Source of the DNA: Montifringilla adamsi
Lineage: Eukaryota > Chordata > Aves > Passeriformes > Passeridae
Direction of reading: 5' to 3'
NCBI GenBank assembly: GCA_017590115.1
Contig: JAGGNK010006426.1
Span: forward strand, 631,221-695,220
Length of the DNA: 64,000 nt
Positions 12,603 to 23,431 of this stretch are shown here, one piece after another. Both the position numbers and the translations under genes were made by a program. How positions within the stretch are numbered: the first letter of the stretch is position 1; every line of letters starts with the position of its first letter. The notes below the pieces were generated by a model. It saw only the letters and a program-made list of their open reading frames with translations. It had not been told where the DNA came from and did not search any database.

Positions 12603-14892
12603 CCACAAAGCACCTCATGACAGTTGTTAATGATGCAATTTGGTAGAAAATAACAATAAAAAAAATTATTTTGCTCCTCCCACAACAATCTTTTTTTTTT
12701 TAAAGTAATAATTATTCCATTGTACGTTTCTTAATCTCTGCTTTGCAGACCAGCTTCAGTAAGAGTTTTCTGTCAGGTATAAGCATTGTGTATTTGCATC
12801 TCTGAAGCAAATCTATAGCTCATAAATAAGAAGTAACACTATTGCTTGGTGTTTATATTAGAATACATGTACCTTGCAAAAATGCAAAGTTGTTAAACAA
12901 GATCTCTTTTTGCCCATTGTACACATATGACTGTCTAAGTAAATCTATGCTGGTCACTCAATTATTTTTCCAAAAAAAATGCCCTTATATTGTGCATTAT
13001 GGCAGGACTCCCAAATGTTTCATCCAAGATAGCATTGGATACCTGCCATGTCAGAAACACTATTCTAAAGACTTACTCTTGAAATTTTCAAGTTTTCACT
13101 TTTCTTATATGGGAAAGGACATGTCCATCATAAAATATTTGAGATTGTAATAGTATATTAATGATGCTGTAAGTCACACCCATATTAACAAACACTGCTT
13201 TTGGGTCATAAAGAGCTAATTAATCAAAGCCATGGAAAACAAAACGAGGTCACTCATAGCACAGTCACTTTGTGCCTAGGCCCTGTTTGCACATGAGCAT
13301 TGCGAGTGAAATCCAGTTATGGAAGTATTTATGTTTCTTGCAATTATGTATACTCAGAGAATTCAGGACTAAGATTATTGTAGTAGGTTTTTTCCTTCTA
13401 AATTCATGGTACTAAATATGTTAATTTTTATGATATATTTTTACAAATAGCCTCTCATTTGTCATCCATGAAGTTTTATAAAAGAGATTTTAAAAGAATC
13501 CCTTGGAAGAAGCTCAATATCCTTACTTGCCTCCCAAATAAGTGGATAGTAGATACCACCAAATTTATATAGTTTAAAGAACTGGGAGGCTTTGCGAACA
13601 TTTGTGGACCAGAAGTTATATAGATTAGGTAATATGAGAGAGAGCAGTCCTTTCAGATGATTTCATACTGAGCCAGTTTGTGTCATTTCATGCAAGAAAG
13701 TTATGTCTGTCTTAGAAAATAATGTACCACTCAGGCTTTTAATTTCAAGTGTACTTTATTGTATGTTTTCTCTACAGAAATCGATTCTAATAGATTCAAA
13801 AGGTGGAATATTTACACTTAGTACTTCCTAACATTTATAAGTAATTCTTCAAGATTATATCATTTTAAATGACACACATCCGATATTAGAAAAAAAAATT
13901 AGAAAATTTTAAAATAAAAATATTGTTAAACTAAAAAGTCCTTCACTTTTTTGCATTTCATAAACCTAATAATGTCCAGTGTCTCTGAAATTTCCTTTTG
14001 TTCCATCACATGAAAAAAAACCAGAAACCGAAGAGTCAAAATAATGGTAATCAACTTTATGTCACCTATGCTGCACCCTTTAACTATTTTAAAGCAAAGA
14101 AATATGCTTTTATATCTTTCTAGGGCATGTCCTGATCTCAGTTGTAATTATTTAAAAGAGAAGAGATTTAGAGCCACTCAGTATTTTTTCCAAGGGAAAA
14201 AAGTGTGAAGAGATTGAAAGAGGCTAACTTTTAAAAAGAAATATGCTTTTTATATTGATTTAATACATGTTCTGGTTCTCTTCAGTGCCATTTTTAAATT
14301 TTTGGTGTTTGAGTAAGAGATCATTTTCTGTGTAAGTTGCCAGTGATAATTAGAATTATAGCTGCACTATTTTCAAGGACATAGTTTACATCTTTTAGTG
14401 AAATGCTGTAAAGATTCTGTCACAAAAACTCACTGTAATATGGAAATGGTAAAAAAAATTCTAAGATTTTTCTGAAATTCAGCAAATATTTACTTTCTTT
14501 TTCTGATAACGTATTTTGTGCAAAGTTTGACTTGCTGAAAACAGGGAAAGGAACAAAATATGAGGATCAGAATTCTGTTAATTTTTTATGCTCCTTTTAA
14601 CATGTGACTGCAGTGTATGCAAGCCAGATATTTCTCACATTTAAGTCATTATTAACTTAATTGATCCCATTGATTTGAACCAGATTAATTTAGATTTGTA
14701 GCTATGTAACAGCACATGACTTGCCCCAGCCTCACCAAGGACATTATGATAACTGCTTGAAATATTGTCATTCATCCTGGCTGAGGCAAAAACCATGCTA
14801 TTGAAGACAAATCATATTAGATCCATTCTCACACCACTTAATATTATATTCTTCTGACCTCTCTCTAACCATATAATTTTGAGTGGTTTTTT
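12603..14892. other. AT-rich unique DNA, no gene recognised
   Basis: No element or gene recognised. A T run occurs at about 12691-12701. The plus-strand open frame at 12842-13150 (102 codons) is the longest here. It has no recognisable domain, no splice or promoter context and looks like chance. Confidence 0.55.
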
Positions 14893-15101
14893 TGGACATT
14901 AGGAAAAATTTCTTCATTGAAACAGTTGTCAAGCATTGGAATAAACTGCCCAGGGTGGTGGTTAAGTCACCATGCTGGGAGGTATTTAAAAGAAGATGTC
15001 ATGTTCAGGGAGGTGGTTAATGGAATTTTGTAGGCTAATGGTTGGACTCTGTGCTTGTAGCAGTCTTTTCCAACTTTAACAATGCTATAATTTTATGAAT
15101 T
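14893..15101 (+). mobile_element. CR1 3' end fragment, plus orientation
   Basis: About 210 bp of CR1 3' UTR, starting 'ggacattaggaaaaatttc' and 'ttcattgaaacagttgtcaagc', through 'aaactgcccagggtggtgg', to 'cagtcttttccaac' and the terminal 'tataattttatgaat'. It is 5' truncated. It converges with the reverse CR1 that starts 0.4 kb downstream, so the two copies are tail to tail. Confidence 0.9.
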
Positions 15102-15508
15102 TTTCAAAATGTAGTGTAGGCAATGGCAGGTTTTGGCTCAGCTAGACCACTGCATGATTGTTTCTCAAGGGCATTCTTGTTCCATTATATGGTAAAACCT
15201 TCTTTTCTTAAAATACTCAAGTACAAGGAAGTGGCAAAGAACACCTTAGAATGCTTAGTGAAGAGGTCCTCACTTCATGTGAGATCTCACATCCTTTCCT
15301 GTGGAATAATTTTCTTGAGCCTCATGATTTTTTTTAATGTTAATCAGCAGTGCACTGCAAAAAAGAATCCAGACAATTCTTTTATGTTTGTAAAATGTGT
15401 CCATTACTGACAGAACCCCACATTTTTTATTTGCTTTTCAATATGATCTTAGATAAAAAGGCTGCAACTTCTCTAAAGTTTATGACAGTAAATGTATTTG
15501 ATAAAGAA

Positions 15509-16365
15509 ACACAGAACTGTGGAATGACTTGGGTGAGAAAGAATTTAAAAATCATTTCGTTTCAACTCTCTCATCAAGGGCAGGGGTGTCACTCACTACA
15601 TCAGATTGCTCAGTGCTCCATCCAACCTTACCTTGAAGACTTCCAGGAATGGGGCACCCACAACCTCTCTGGGCAACATGTTCCTGTGCCTCACTGCCCT
15701 ATGGACAAAAATTTCTTCCTGACATCCAATCTAAATCACTCTTCTTCTAACTTAAAATTATACCTCCTTGTCTTATACCTATGGGTCTGTGTAAAAAGAT
15801 ACTCTTCCTCCTTTTTAAAAACCCTCTTTAATGAATGGAAGGCTGCAACAGGTAGCCCCAGAACGTTATGTGCAACAAGCTGGACAACACCAGCTCTCTC
15901 AGCCTATTTTCATAAAAGTGCTTCAGCCCACTGATCATGTTCATGGGCATCATCTGGACTCTCTCCAGCAAATCCACATCCTTCTGATGTTGGGAGCCCC
16001 AGGGCTACATGCAGTACTCCAGGTGGGAACTTACAACAGAGAGGGAGGATCATCTTCCTCATCTTACTGGCCAAACTTCTTTTGATGCAGCCCAGGATAT
16101 GGTTGTCCTTCCAGGTTGTGAGTGCACATTGACAGCTCATTTTCAACATTTCATCTATGAGAACTCCCAAGTCCTTCTGCACAAGGCTGCTCTCAACGAG
16201 GTATTCTCCCCGTCTGTACTTATTACAGGAATTGTCTGAACACAACCTTGCACTTGGACTTGTGGAACTTCATGAAGCTCCAGTGAAACCACTTCTCAAG
16301 CTAGTCCAGATCCCCTTGCATGTATCTTAACATTTCTTCCTCTATTCAGTTCTGATTAACTGCCA
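15509..16365 (-). mobile_element. CR1 LINE, 3' ~0.86 kb, minus orientation
   Basis: The plus strand opens with 'acagaactgtggaatgac', the reversed CR1 3' end. It continues through the reversed 3' UTR into ORF2. The minus-strand frame at 15910-16245 contains LVQKDLGVLIDEMLKMSCQCALTTW and HILGCIKRS, a close match to the CR1 ORF2 C-terminal block. The element is 5' truncated at about 16365 (soft boundary) and its frame is interrupted. Confidence 0.94.
15910..16245 (-). pseudogene. CR1 ORF2 C-terminal remnant
   Basis: A 111-codon open stretch reads as the segment just after the reverse transcriptase core of CR1 ORF2: 'DLGVLIDEMLKMS', 'ANHILGCIKRS'-like and 'PLCCKFPPGVLHVALGLP'-like blocks in the usual order. 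It has no upstream polymerase motifs, and frame breaks lie on both sides. It is a transposon fossil rather than a host gene. Confidence 0.88.
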
Positions 16366-19212
16366 AAAGTGTAATACAAACTTCTTAAAAGGATGACAAA
16401 GAGCAAGTCTTTTCATAAACACATATATTATCCACTTTGTATATTTGTTTTTTTTTTTTTTCCTCTCACATTCCACTGACATTTTTGTAGCTATCGTGCT
16501 TTGAACTACTTACCCTCTCCAGTTTGTTTTTTTTTTTAATTTCTGTTCACTAAATGTGATGCATTTGTTTTACTGGATTTTAATAGGATGGTAATGCCTT
16601 GTTTAGAGCTAAGTTTAACAGGAGTGTAATTTATTCTTGATAAAGTATGGGTTGCTGGATCCAGCTACTAAATAAGTACAAGAGTCCATTTAGAACCCAT
16701 GTCCTGAATGGTATTCATATTAGAAAGTAGATGCATTTAAAGAAAAGTAGAGGATAGCTGTGTACAGGTATACAATAAGGAAGAAGAAGGTATTGAAATG
16801 TTCAATAGGTCCTAATTACAGTTTTTTTTTTGGTAGAAAAATATGTTTTGTGTAATCTTTACATTAATTCTGTATGGGACATCACATTTTCAAAGTACTG
16901 TCAGGCCAACAAGCACATGTTCTGAAAAAGAGTATCTATCAACATTGAGAAACAGGTACCTTAACATGAGTTTAAATGTGGTAATGCAGTTGACCAAAAA
17001 AAAAAAACCAAAACAAAAACAAAAACAAAACCAAAACCAAAAAAAACCAACCAAACAAACAAAAAAACATTCTAAACATATGATTGATGGAAAGAACTTT
17101 TAAGTGGTAGCAAAGAGACTATCACTTGCTTAGCCATTATTATATATAATGTGATAGCTATGCCTAAGACATTTCAGAGACATCAATTGGGATAAAAGCA
17201 CTTTACCAAAACATCACAACGGTGCAAAACCAGAAGCAGAACATGCAGAAAAAACCACACAACATGTACATGTAGCCACACACCCCGTACACAAAGCCAA
17301 CACAAAACCACAAAGTAAATGTAAGCAAGGAGAAATGTTACTACAAAACCAAAGATATAGACCAGACTTCAAATCATATGACGTATCTAAGCATATAGTG
17401 GAAGTGTCCTAAATCTCAGACCAAGCCTTACGCATCATGTGGTCTGTATTCCAGAGAGCAGAGCTCCACGTGCTTTTGGCATTCTCTGACTGATTAAGCT
17501 GTAAAAAAGACAATGTAAAAAGACAATGTAAAAAATGTAAAAAAAAGCAACCAGAGTTGTCTTCAGCACTTAATGGGGAAAATGTAAAAAATATATTCAA
17601 ATTAATCCAGACTATGTTAATATTTATTTCTGGTTGCACTGAAGTAAATGAGAAACACAATTTAAAAAAAAATACATTTTTATAGGGAGAAAAATTTAGC
17701 AGGAGTGGTTGATTTTGGGCATTCATAGGAAGAGCAAAGCAAATAAAATTCTCTTTGTCCACATATTTCCTGGTGAAGATCATTCATTTTCAGTGTAGGA
17801 AATTGAAATTCAGTAGGTTCATGTCACTTTGGAAAATGCCACAGTCAACAAGCTGCATATTTTCTGAAATATCCACTTTGTATTAATTTTTTTCTGTTTC
17901 CAATGGAGCAAGAAAGTGTATTTAGCTGGTTCATTTGTGGTATAGTCTTACTGCAGAGCTAATTGTCGTACTCAGCTGGATGACTATAGCAGTGTGTAAG
18001 ATTTCAAGGAAGTGGAACAGCTCCAAACAAACACTATTGACTTACTGCATAGTCTCCTATGTTCTAATCACTATGTAATGTAGTAAGTGTTTCCAGACTC
18101 TTAAAGTCTGAAAATAACTAATTCAGAAGTGAAAGAAAGCACAACTTCAGTAGATTAGACAAATATAGTTACAATTTTGTCAAAAAACCTCTAAAAATCT
18201 GGGGGTTATATTTTATTTCTAAAACACAGTGGATTTAGAGTTTCCTAAGAAACTGAACAACTTGATTATTTTGATTTTAATTAGATCAAAACCTAATATC
18301 AAAAGTAGAGCATTCTCACTGAGCCCGCTGTGGTCTATGGCAGCTATGAATGTGATTCTTTGTGCAAGACATGTTTATGCACAATAATATTTGCCTGTAA
18401 TTTTCAAAATTACTCAAGGACACTAGATAACTGATGTCTGCAAGCACATTTGAGCTTGTCATTTTATAATTTTGGAGGAAAAAGGAAATATTTATACCTT
18501 CAGGAAGACAGAAACACAGTTTTGGTAAAATCTTTATCAAGCATAATATGCCAAGTCTGTGTTTTGGTCAAATAAATAAAAGATAAGCAAAGGCTGTCAG
18601 TCCCATTTCAATCATGCTTTTGTTTATATTAGCATTTGTATTAGCATTGAGAACTTTCCAATTTTTCTCATCTTAAAGGGCATATACCTTTTGAAAAATA
18701 TGCCTCTTTATGGCATGTTTTCTTTCAGCAACACACTCAATGAATTGTTAGAGAGAAGAAAGTTGTCCTCTTATCTACTGCCTGTGCTGGCTGGAATTTG
18801 TTCATTGGCACAAAGATTACATTGCTAGTCATTACATGGATGAAGAGAACACAACTTGGCAACATCAAAATTCACTATTCAGTCTCCACGTACTGTTTTG
18901 ATTAAAGGCTGTAGCCTTCAGTGCCATCTGGAAAGGATGTAGGGCTATATTCCCTGTTCCCAAACTGCATAGTAAATTGTGAATGTAGATCCTTATCCCA
19001 ACCTCCAAAAGTGAGCTCAGCGGTATTATTTCTGACACCAAGGCCAGATCACTCTGTTCCTCACCTCAGGTTGTCTTATAAAGTTCTCTTTTTCAGAGTA
19101 GATGAGGACCAATATTTATTCACTATGAATGGATTAACCTCCTAATGTCCTGGTAGTATCATTTTTTACCACTGATTTTTTTAAAATCATTATAGCAATT
19201 TGTTGTATAACC
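16366..19212. other. AT-rich unique DNA with simple repeats
   Basis: No gene recognised. It contains T runs near 16449 and 16528, the CAAAAA-type tract listed separately, and a small direct repeat at 17503-17530 (unit 'aaaaagacaatgta', two copies). The open frame at 17409-17783 (minus) is Phe/Leu/Asn-rich with no motif. Confidence 0.55.
16993..17068. repeat. (CAAAAA)n / (CCAAAA)n tract
   Basis: An A run followed by irregular C- and CC-interrupted A blocks over about 75 bp. The composition resembles the tract at 41470-41555. No element body is recognised beside it. Confidence 0.88.
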
Positions 19213-20185
19213 ATATAATCACAGAATGGTTTGGTTCCTAATATAAATCTACCGTCTTCTGTTGAAAACCATTACCCGTTGTCCTATCACTACAGCCCTT
19301 GTAAAATGTCTGTCTCCAACTTTCTTTTAAGACCCTTTCAGGTACTGGAATGTGATATGAGATCTCCACAGAGACTTCCTTCTCCAGGCTAAACAACATG
19401 AACTCCTGCAGTCCTACCTCAGAGGAGAGGGACTTCAACCCTCTGATCATCTTTGTGGACATCCTTGCAGTAGACCTTGTTGAATTTTATGATATTCTCA
19501 TGGGCCTACCTCTCAAGCCTGTTAAGGTCCCTCTGGATGGCATCCCTGCATATCAAAGACACCACACATCTTGGTGTCACTGACAAACTTGCTGAGGATG
19601 CACTCAATCTCACTGTCCATGTTACCAACAAAGATGTCAAACCAAACCACTTCCAATACCAACTCCTGAAGAATGCCATTTGTCACTCTTTACTTGAACG
19701 TCAAGCTGCTGACTGCAACTCCAGCCAGCTACTTCCTATGGTCCCACAATTGAACCACATGTCAAATCCCTGTCTCTCAAATTTAAAGACAAGTTATGTC
19801 TTCTGGGATAGTGTCGAATGCTTTGCGTCAGTGCAAATAGATGGATCAGTGGCTCCTCCCTATTCACCAGCAGTGTATCTCCGTTGCAACCGATCACTGT
19901 ATTTTTCAGGTGCAATTTGTCCTTAGTGAAGCTATGTTGACTGTCACTAATCATCTCCTTATTTTCTATGTCTTAGCATAGTTTCCAGGAGGATCTGGCC
20001 CCTGATCTTAATGAGCACAGAGATGACACTGACTGACCTGTAATATCCTTTTTTTCTCTTTTTGAAAGAGTTTTAGTTGTCCTTCATCTAGTCAGTGGGA
20101 CCTTCCCCAGACTGCTAAAACTTCTCAAATATGATGGATAGGTGCTTAGCTTCCACATTCACCATTTCTTTGGGAACTCACTGCA
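19213..20185 (-). mobile_element. CR1 LINE reaching into reverse transcriptase, minus orientation
   Basis: The plus strand opens 'ataatcacagaatggt' (the reversed 3' end). It then runs backwards through the 3' UTR, the ORF2 C-terminal region and the RT core. Recognisable reversed blocks include 'ggatggcatccctgcatatc', 'aaacttgctgaggatgcac' (the FADD-T/K region), 'gtcaaatccctgtctctcaa' and 'gaagctatgttgactgtcac'. Read on the minus strand, the last of these corresponds to VIxDSQHGFTKxK. This copy extends further 5' than most others in the window. It carries frameshifts and stops, and the end near 20185 is approximate. Confidence 0.93.
19736..19954 (-). pseudogene. CR1 reverse transcriptase remnant
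   Basis: A 72-codon open stretch beginning MISDSQHSFTKDK, matching the CR1 RT block usually seen as 'VIGDSQHGFTKGK'. It continues with a degraded LVNREEPLIHLFALTQSIRHYP segment where intact CR1 reads 'LVDKGRATDVIYLDLCKAFDTVPH'. The motif A aspartate is not preserved in this frame. It is non-functional. Confidence 0.88.
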
Positions 20186-20528
20186 GAGTTTATAAATTTT
20201 CATAGTATAAATAATATTTATTTGAAATCAAAATACACTGAATGACCGTGGGTTTTTTTCCTTTGAAGTGAGGTGAAAACTGAATATGTAATAATAAAAC
20301 TCAGAACTAATGTCTAAGAATTTTTAAGTTAATTGCAGAAAGCTACATGTTAAAAAAAATCCCCTTTATCTGCCTTATCTCTTCCTTTCCTATTTTTCAT
20401 TTCTCAAAAGGAACAAACTCAGCTTGCTTCTCTTAATCCCAGCAGGTATATGTGCATTATAAAGATATTAATAAGTGTACAGGTATATAGAGATATAGAT
20501 AAGCAGGCATAGTGGTAAGAAGATAGGT

Positions 20529-20569
20529 AGTATGATAGATAGTATGATAGATAGTATGATAGATAGTAT

Positions 20570-20614
<45 letters not shown>
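20529..20614. repeat. Compound GATA microsatellite
   Basis: Four perfect copies of a 12-bp unit (agtatgatagat) at 20529-20576 run directly into about nine and a half copies of AGAT at 20577-20614. The 12-mer is a GATA array with an interruption that was itself duplicated. The tract is likely polymorphic. Confidence 0.96.
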
Positions 20615-20615
<1 letters not shown>

Positions 20616-21755
20616 GTAAATAAAGGATTTTTTAATATGTAAAATATATGAAATAGATTATTAGAAATTTACTACATATACCTGCTTATATATTGGTAAA
20701 ATATATATACGCACACAATACTTCTTAAATTGTTTTTAGCTGACAAATAGGAAATCTAAGTAGTATATTTGAGCCGTGCTGTCATCCAAGAAAAATCAGT
20801 TTAGAAAGACTGTTTCAAGCAAGATTTCTGAGTGTATATACCAATATCTTCATAAAAATGGGGAAAGGAATTCTTCTTATATGATTGACTGGACTATATT
20901 TTTTAACACAGTTTTTCAGAGATCACTAAATAGAAAAACAATGGAGAAAAAAGATTAATAACCCCTCCCCAGAAATTACCCCACACCCACAACCCAAAAC
21001 AAAGCGAACATCCTTTTTATTTTGTCGCTTATCAAGCACTGGAAATAAAGAAATAGCTTCCTGAGTCCTGCAATGTGTAAAATTATTAGTCCGCAAAAAG
21101 TAGTGGTTTTATGGTGGCAGTGACCTGTTGTAGATCTGCGCTATGGAGTGTCTTGAAAATACTAGCTTTGTCACTACAGTTAGCATTAAATTCCTATCTT
21201 ATTCCCCTTTGAAACAGAAGACAGAAGAAAAGATAAATCTCCTCATACATCTTAATCTGACTTGTGTAGAGAGAAATAGCAGCAATACATACACATGGCT
21301 TCTCGGTTTTAACAAAAGCCAGCTATGAGTGTTGTCTCTGCTTAAAACTGGTAGTGAGGAAGATTCATACTGGATTGAAAGATATGGTTTCCAGAAGGGA
21401 AGCATCGTGACTTAATGAAATACCAAGGCCTCTCCTCATTCCTGTTCTCTGGTTTCACACTTTCCAACAGTCATGTAAGTAAGAGACAGCACCCATATAC
21501 AGAACCTTAAGAAAGCCAGGAGAAAACAACTACATCTTTTCTGTAAACAAGCAAAGGTAGGAAAAATGCGCACATTAGTTTGAAACAGTTCCACATTAGA
21601 ATAACAGCATGCATTCTATAAAACTTTGCAGGAACTTCGATGAATCACTTATTATGCAGTGACAAAAAAAGTTAAATAAAGCATATGCTTACCACATTTA
21701 CCTGAACTTCAGAAAATCTGTAAAAAACTTGCAAAACAATTAAAAATATATTGAA

Positions 21756-21803
21756 GGGAAAGGGAAAGGGAAAGGGAAAGGGAAAGGGAAAGGGAAAGGG
21801 AAA
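21756..21803. repeat. (GGGAAA)8 hexanucleotide array
   Basis: Eight perfect copies of GGGAAA, then a degenerate 'ggagaacaagggaggg'. This is a pure purine strand with mirror symmetry, a type of sequence able to form intramolecular triplex. No gene context is visible. Confidence 0.96.
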
Positions 21804-23255
21804 GGAGAACAAGGGAGGGAAGTGGAAGCTGTACTGGAAATATAATCAGTAAAAGCACAACATTTATAAAAACAGACAGGTTTCTATATTTAAAGCCAGT
21901 CAGATCCAGCTACATATTTTCAGATTTGTAGTTTGGAGAAACAGGAGTGTGATCTCAACAAAGTCTTTTGAAGCAGGTCAAACCTCATAATAAACTAACA
22001 ATCTAAAATTACAAACAAAAAGGCACGCAAAATTAAACTATCTTGCCCATAAGTTGAGACACTGAGTCCAATTGTGAAAGTTTTTTAGATGTATGTTCTG
22101 ATTATTTTTCTCTTCTTTTTTGCATGCTTCCACCCTTGTTAGAAAAAAAAAAAATTGGGGACAGATTTCTGGTATGTATTTAGAATTGAAGAAGGTTGCT
22201 GCACTGGGGGAAAAGTAGTTTATTTGTGTCTATTGTGTTAAATGAAACAGCAGCACAATACCAAGGGAAAGGCAATAAAGTGAGGAAAAGCTTCTAGTGG
22301 TCAAGATAACTCAAGACATTTCTTGCAGGGGTTAAGGAAACCTTAGTAATGACTTTAAGAGTAGTCAAAATTAACAATTACCTTCAGAAGTATAGTTGAT
22401 CCTTCTTTGGGACACATGAATGTACCCAATTTTTGTGAAGTTTATTTCTTAGATACTCCTTAATACTGCTCTTGTATTTTTGATAATGTATTTAAGTTGA
22501 AATAATAAATAAGGAAATTATTTTATGAAGACAAGTGCCAATACTCTACTGTCCATCCCATGGTGTTTGATTGAAGCACGCTTTCTCTAAATTATTTTAA
22601 ATCACTGTTGAAAAGGATGGCATGGCAACTTAATAACCAGTGATTCTTCTCTGTGTTACAAAAATGCAGTAACAATTCCCTGTAAGTTATCCCTCATGTC
22701 TAAATTTCTGTATTTCTACTATACCTGTCTCATTCTCATGGTCATAACTGAAAATAAAGAACAAGTTTTAATATACAGATGGACTTGTACTATTGTATCA
22801 CATGAAATCTCCATATGTACTTACATCCTATGGTGCCTTTTTTTTTCCTGTTCCTCAAAATCCTTACAGGATTTATAATTTTCCTTGCTGTACAATTTTT
22901 TTTTCCTACCTCTGTTTCATTGCTTAACCTCAGCATTTTTGGGAAGTATCTGAATATATGAAAACATCTGAAGCCACTAAACTATACTATCCATGTACTG
23001 GGAAAATATTCTTTCCTCTCAAAATATCTTCCTCATTTTATTCAGATTAAAGTTCTTCTCTAATACATAGTCATACTCAGGAGTCATATTATTTTCCGAA
23101 AATTTAATATAATAATCTGAATGGATGTTTCTAATTTTGATGTCTAATTATACTGGTTTTGGATATTTATTGTAGAGGTGATTTTCAGTAGATGAAATTG
23201 CAAAAGAGGTTTATATGAAAATCATTTGCTTTCACATACCAGTCTGTTGTTGGAT

Positions 23256-23431
23256 TGTAGTTTTGGGTCGTTTGTTTTTGTTTGGTTGTTGTTGTGGTGT
23301 TTTGTTTTGGAGTTTTTTGTCTTTTTTTTGGGTGTTGTGTTTTTTCGTTTATTGGGGGTTTTTTTCCTTTTTTTTTTTCTTTTTTTTTTTTTTTCTTTTT
23401 TTTTTTTGTTTTTTGTTTTTAATTCTCTTCA
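23256..23431. repeat. T/G-rich low-complexity tract
   Basis: About 175 bp of T-rich sequence, with G interruptions in the left half (TTTTG, TTG, GTTTTG) and almost pure T with occasional C in the right half (23358-23420). The encoded Phe-rich open frames are artefacts. Confidence 0.92.

Noticed and set aside
15350..15934. 194-codon open frame, the longest in the window
   Set aside because: Its right two thirds run antisense through a reverse CR1 3' UTR and ORF2. The remainder has no motif. It is a shadow of the transposon.
19477..19926. 149-codon plus-strand open frame
   Set aside because: Antisense to the reverse transcriptase region of a minus-strand CR1.
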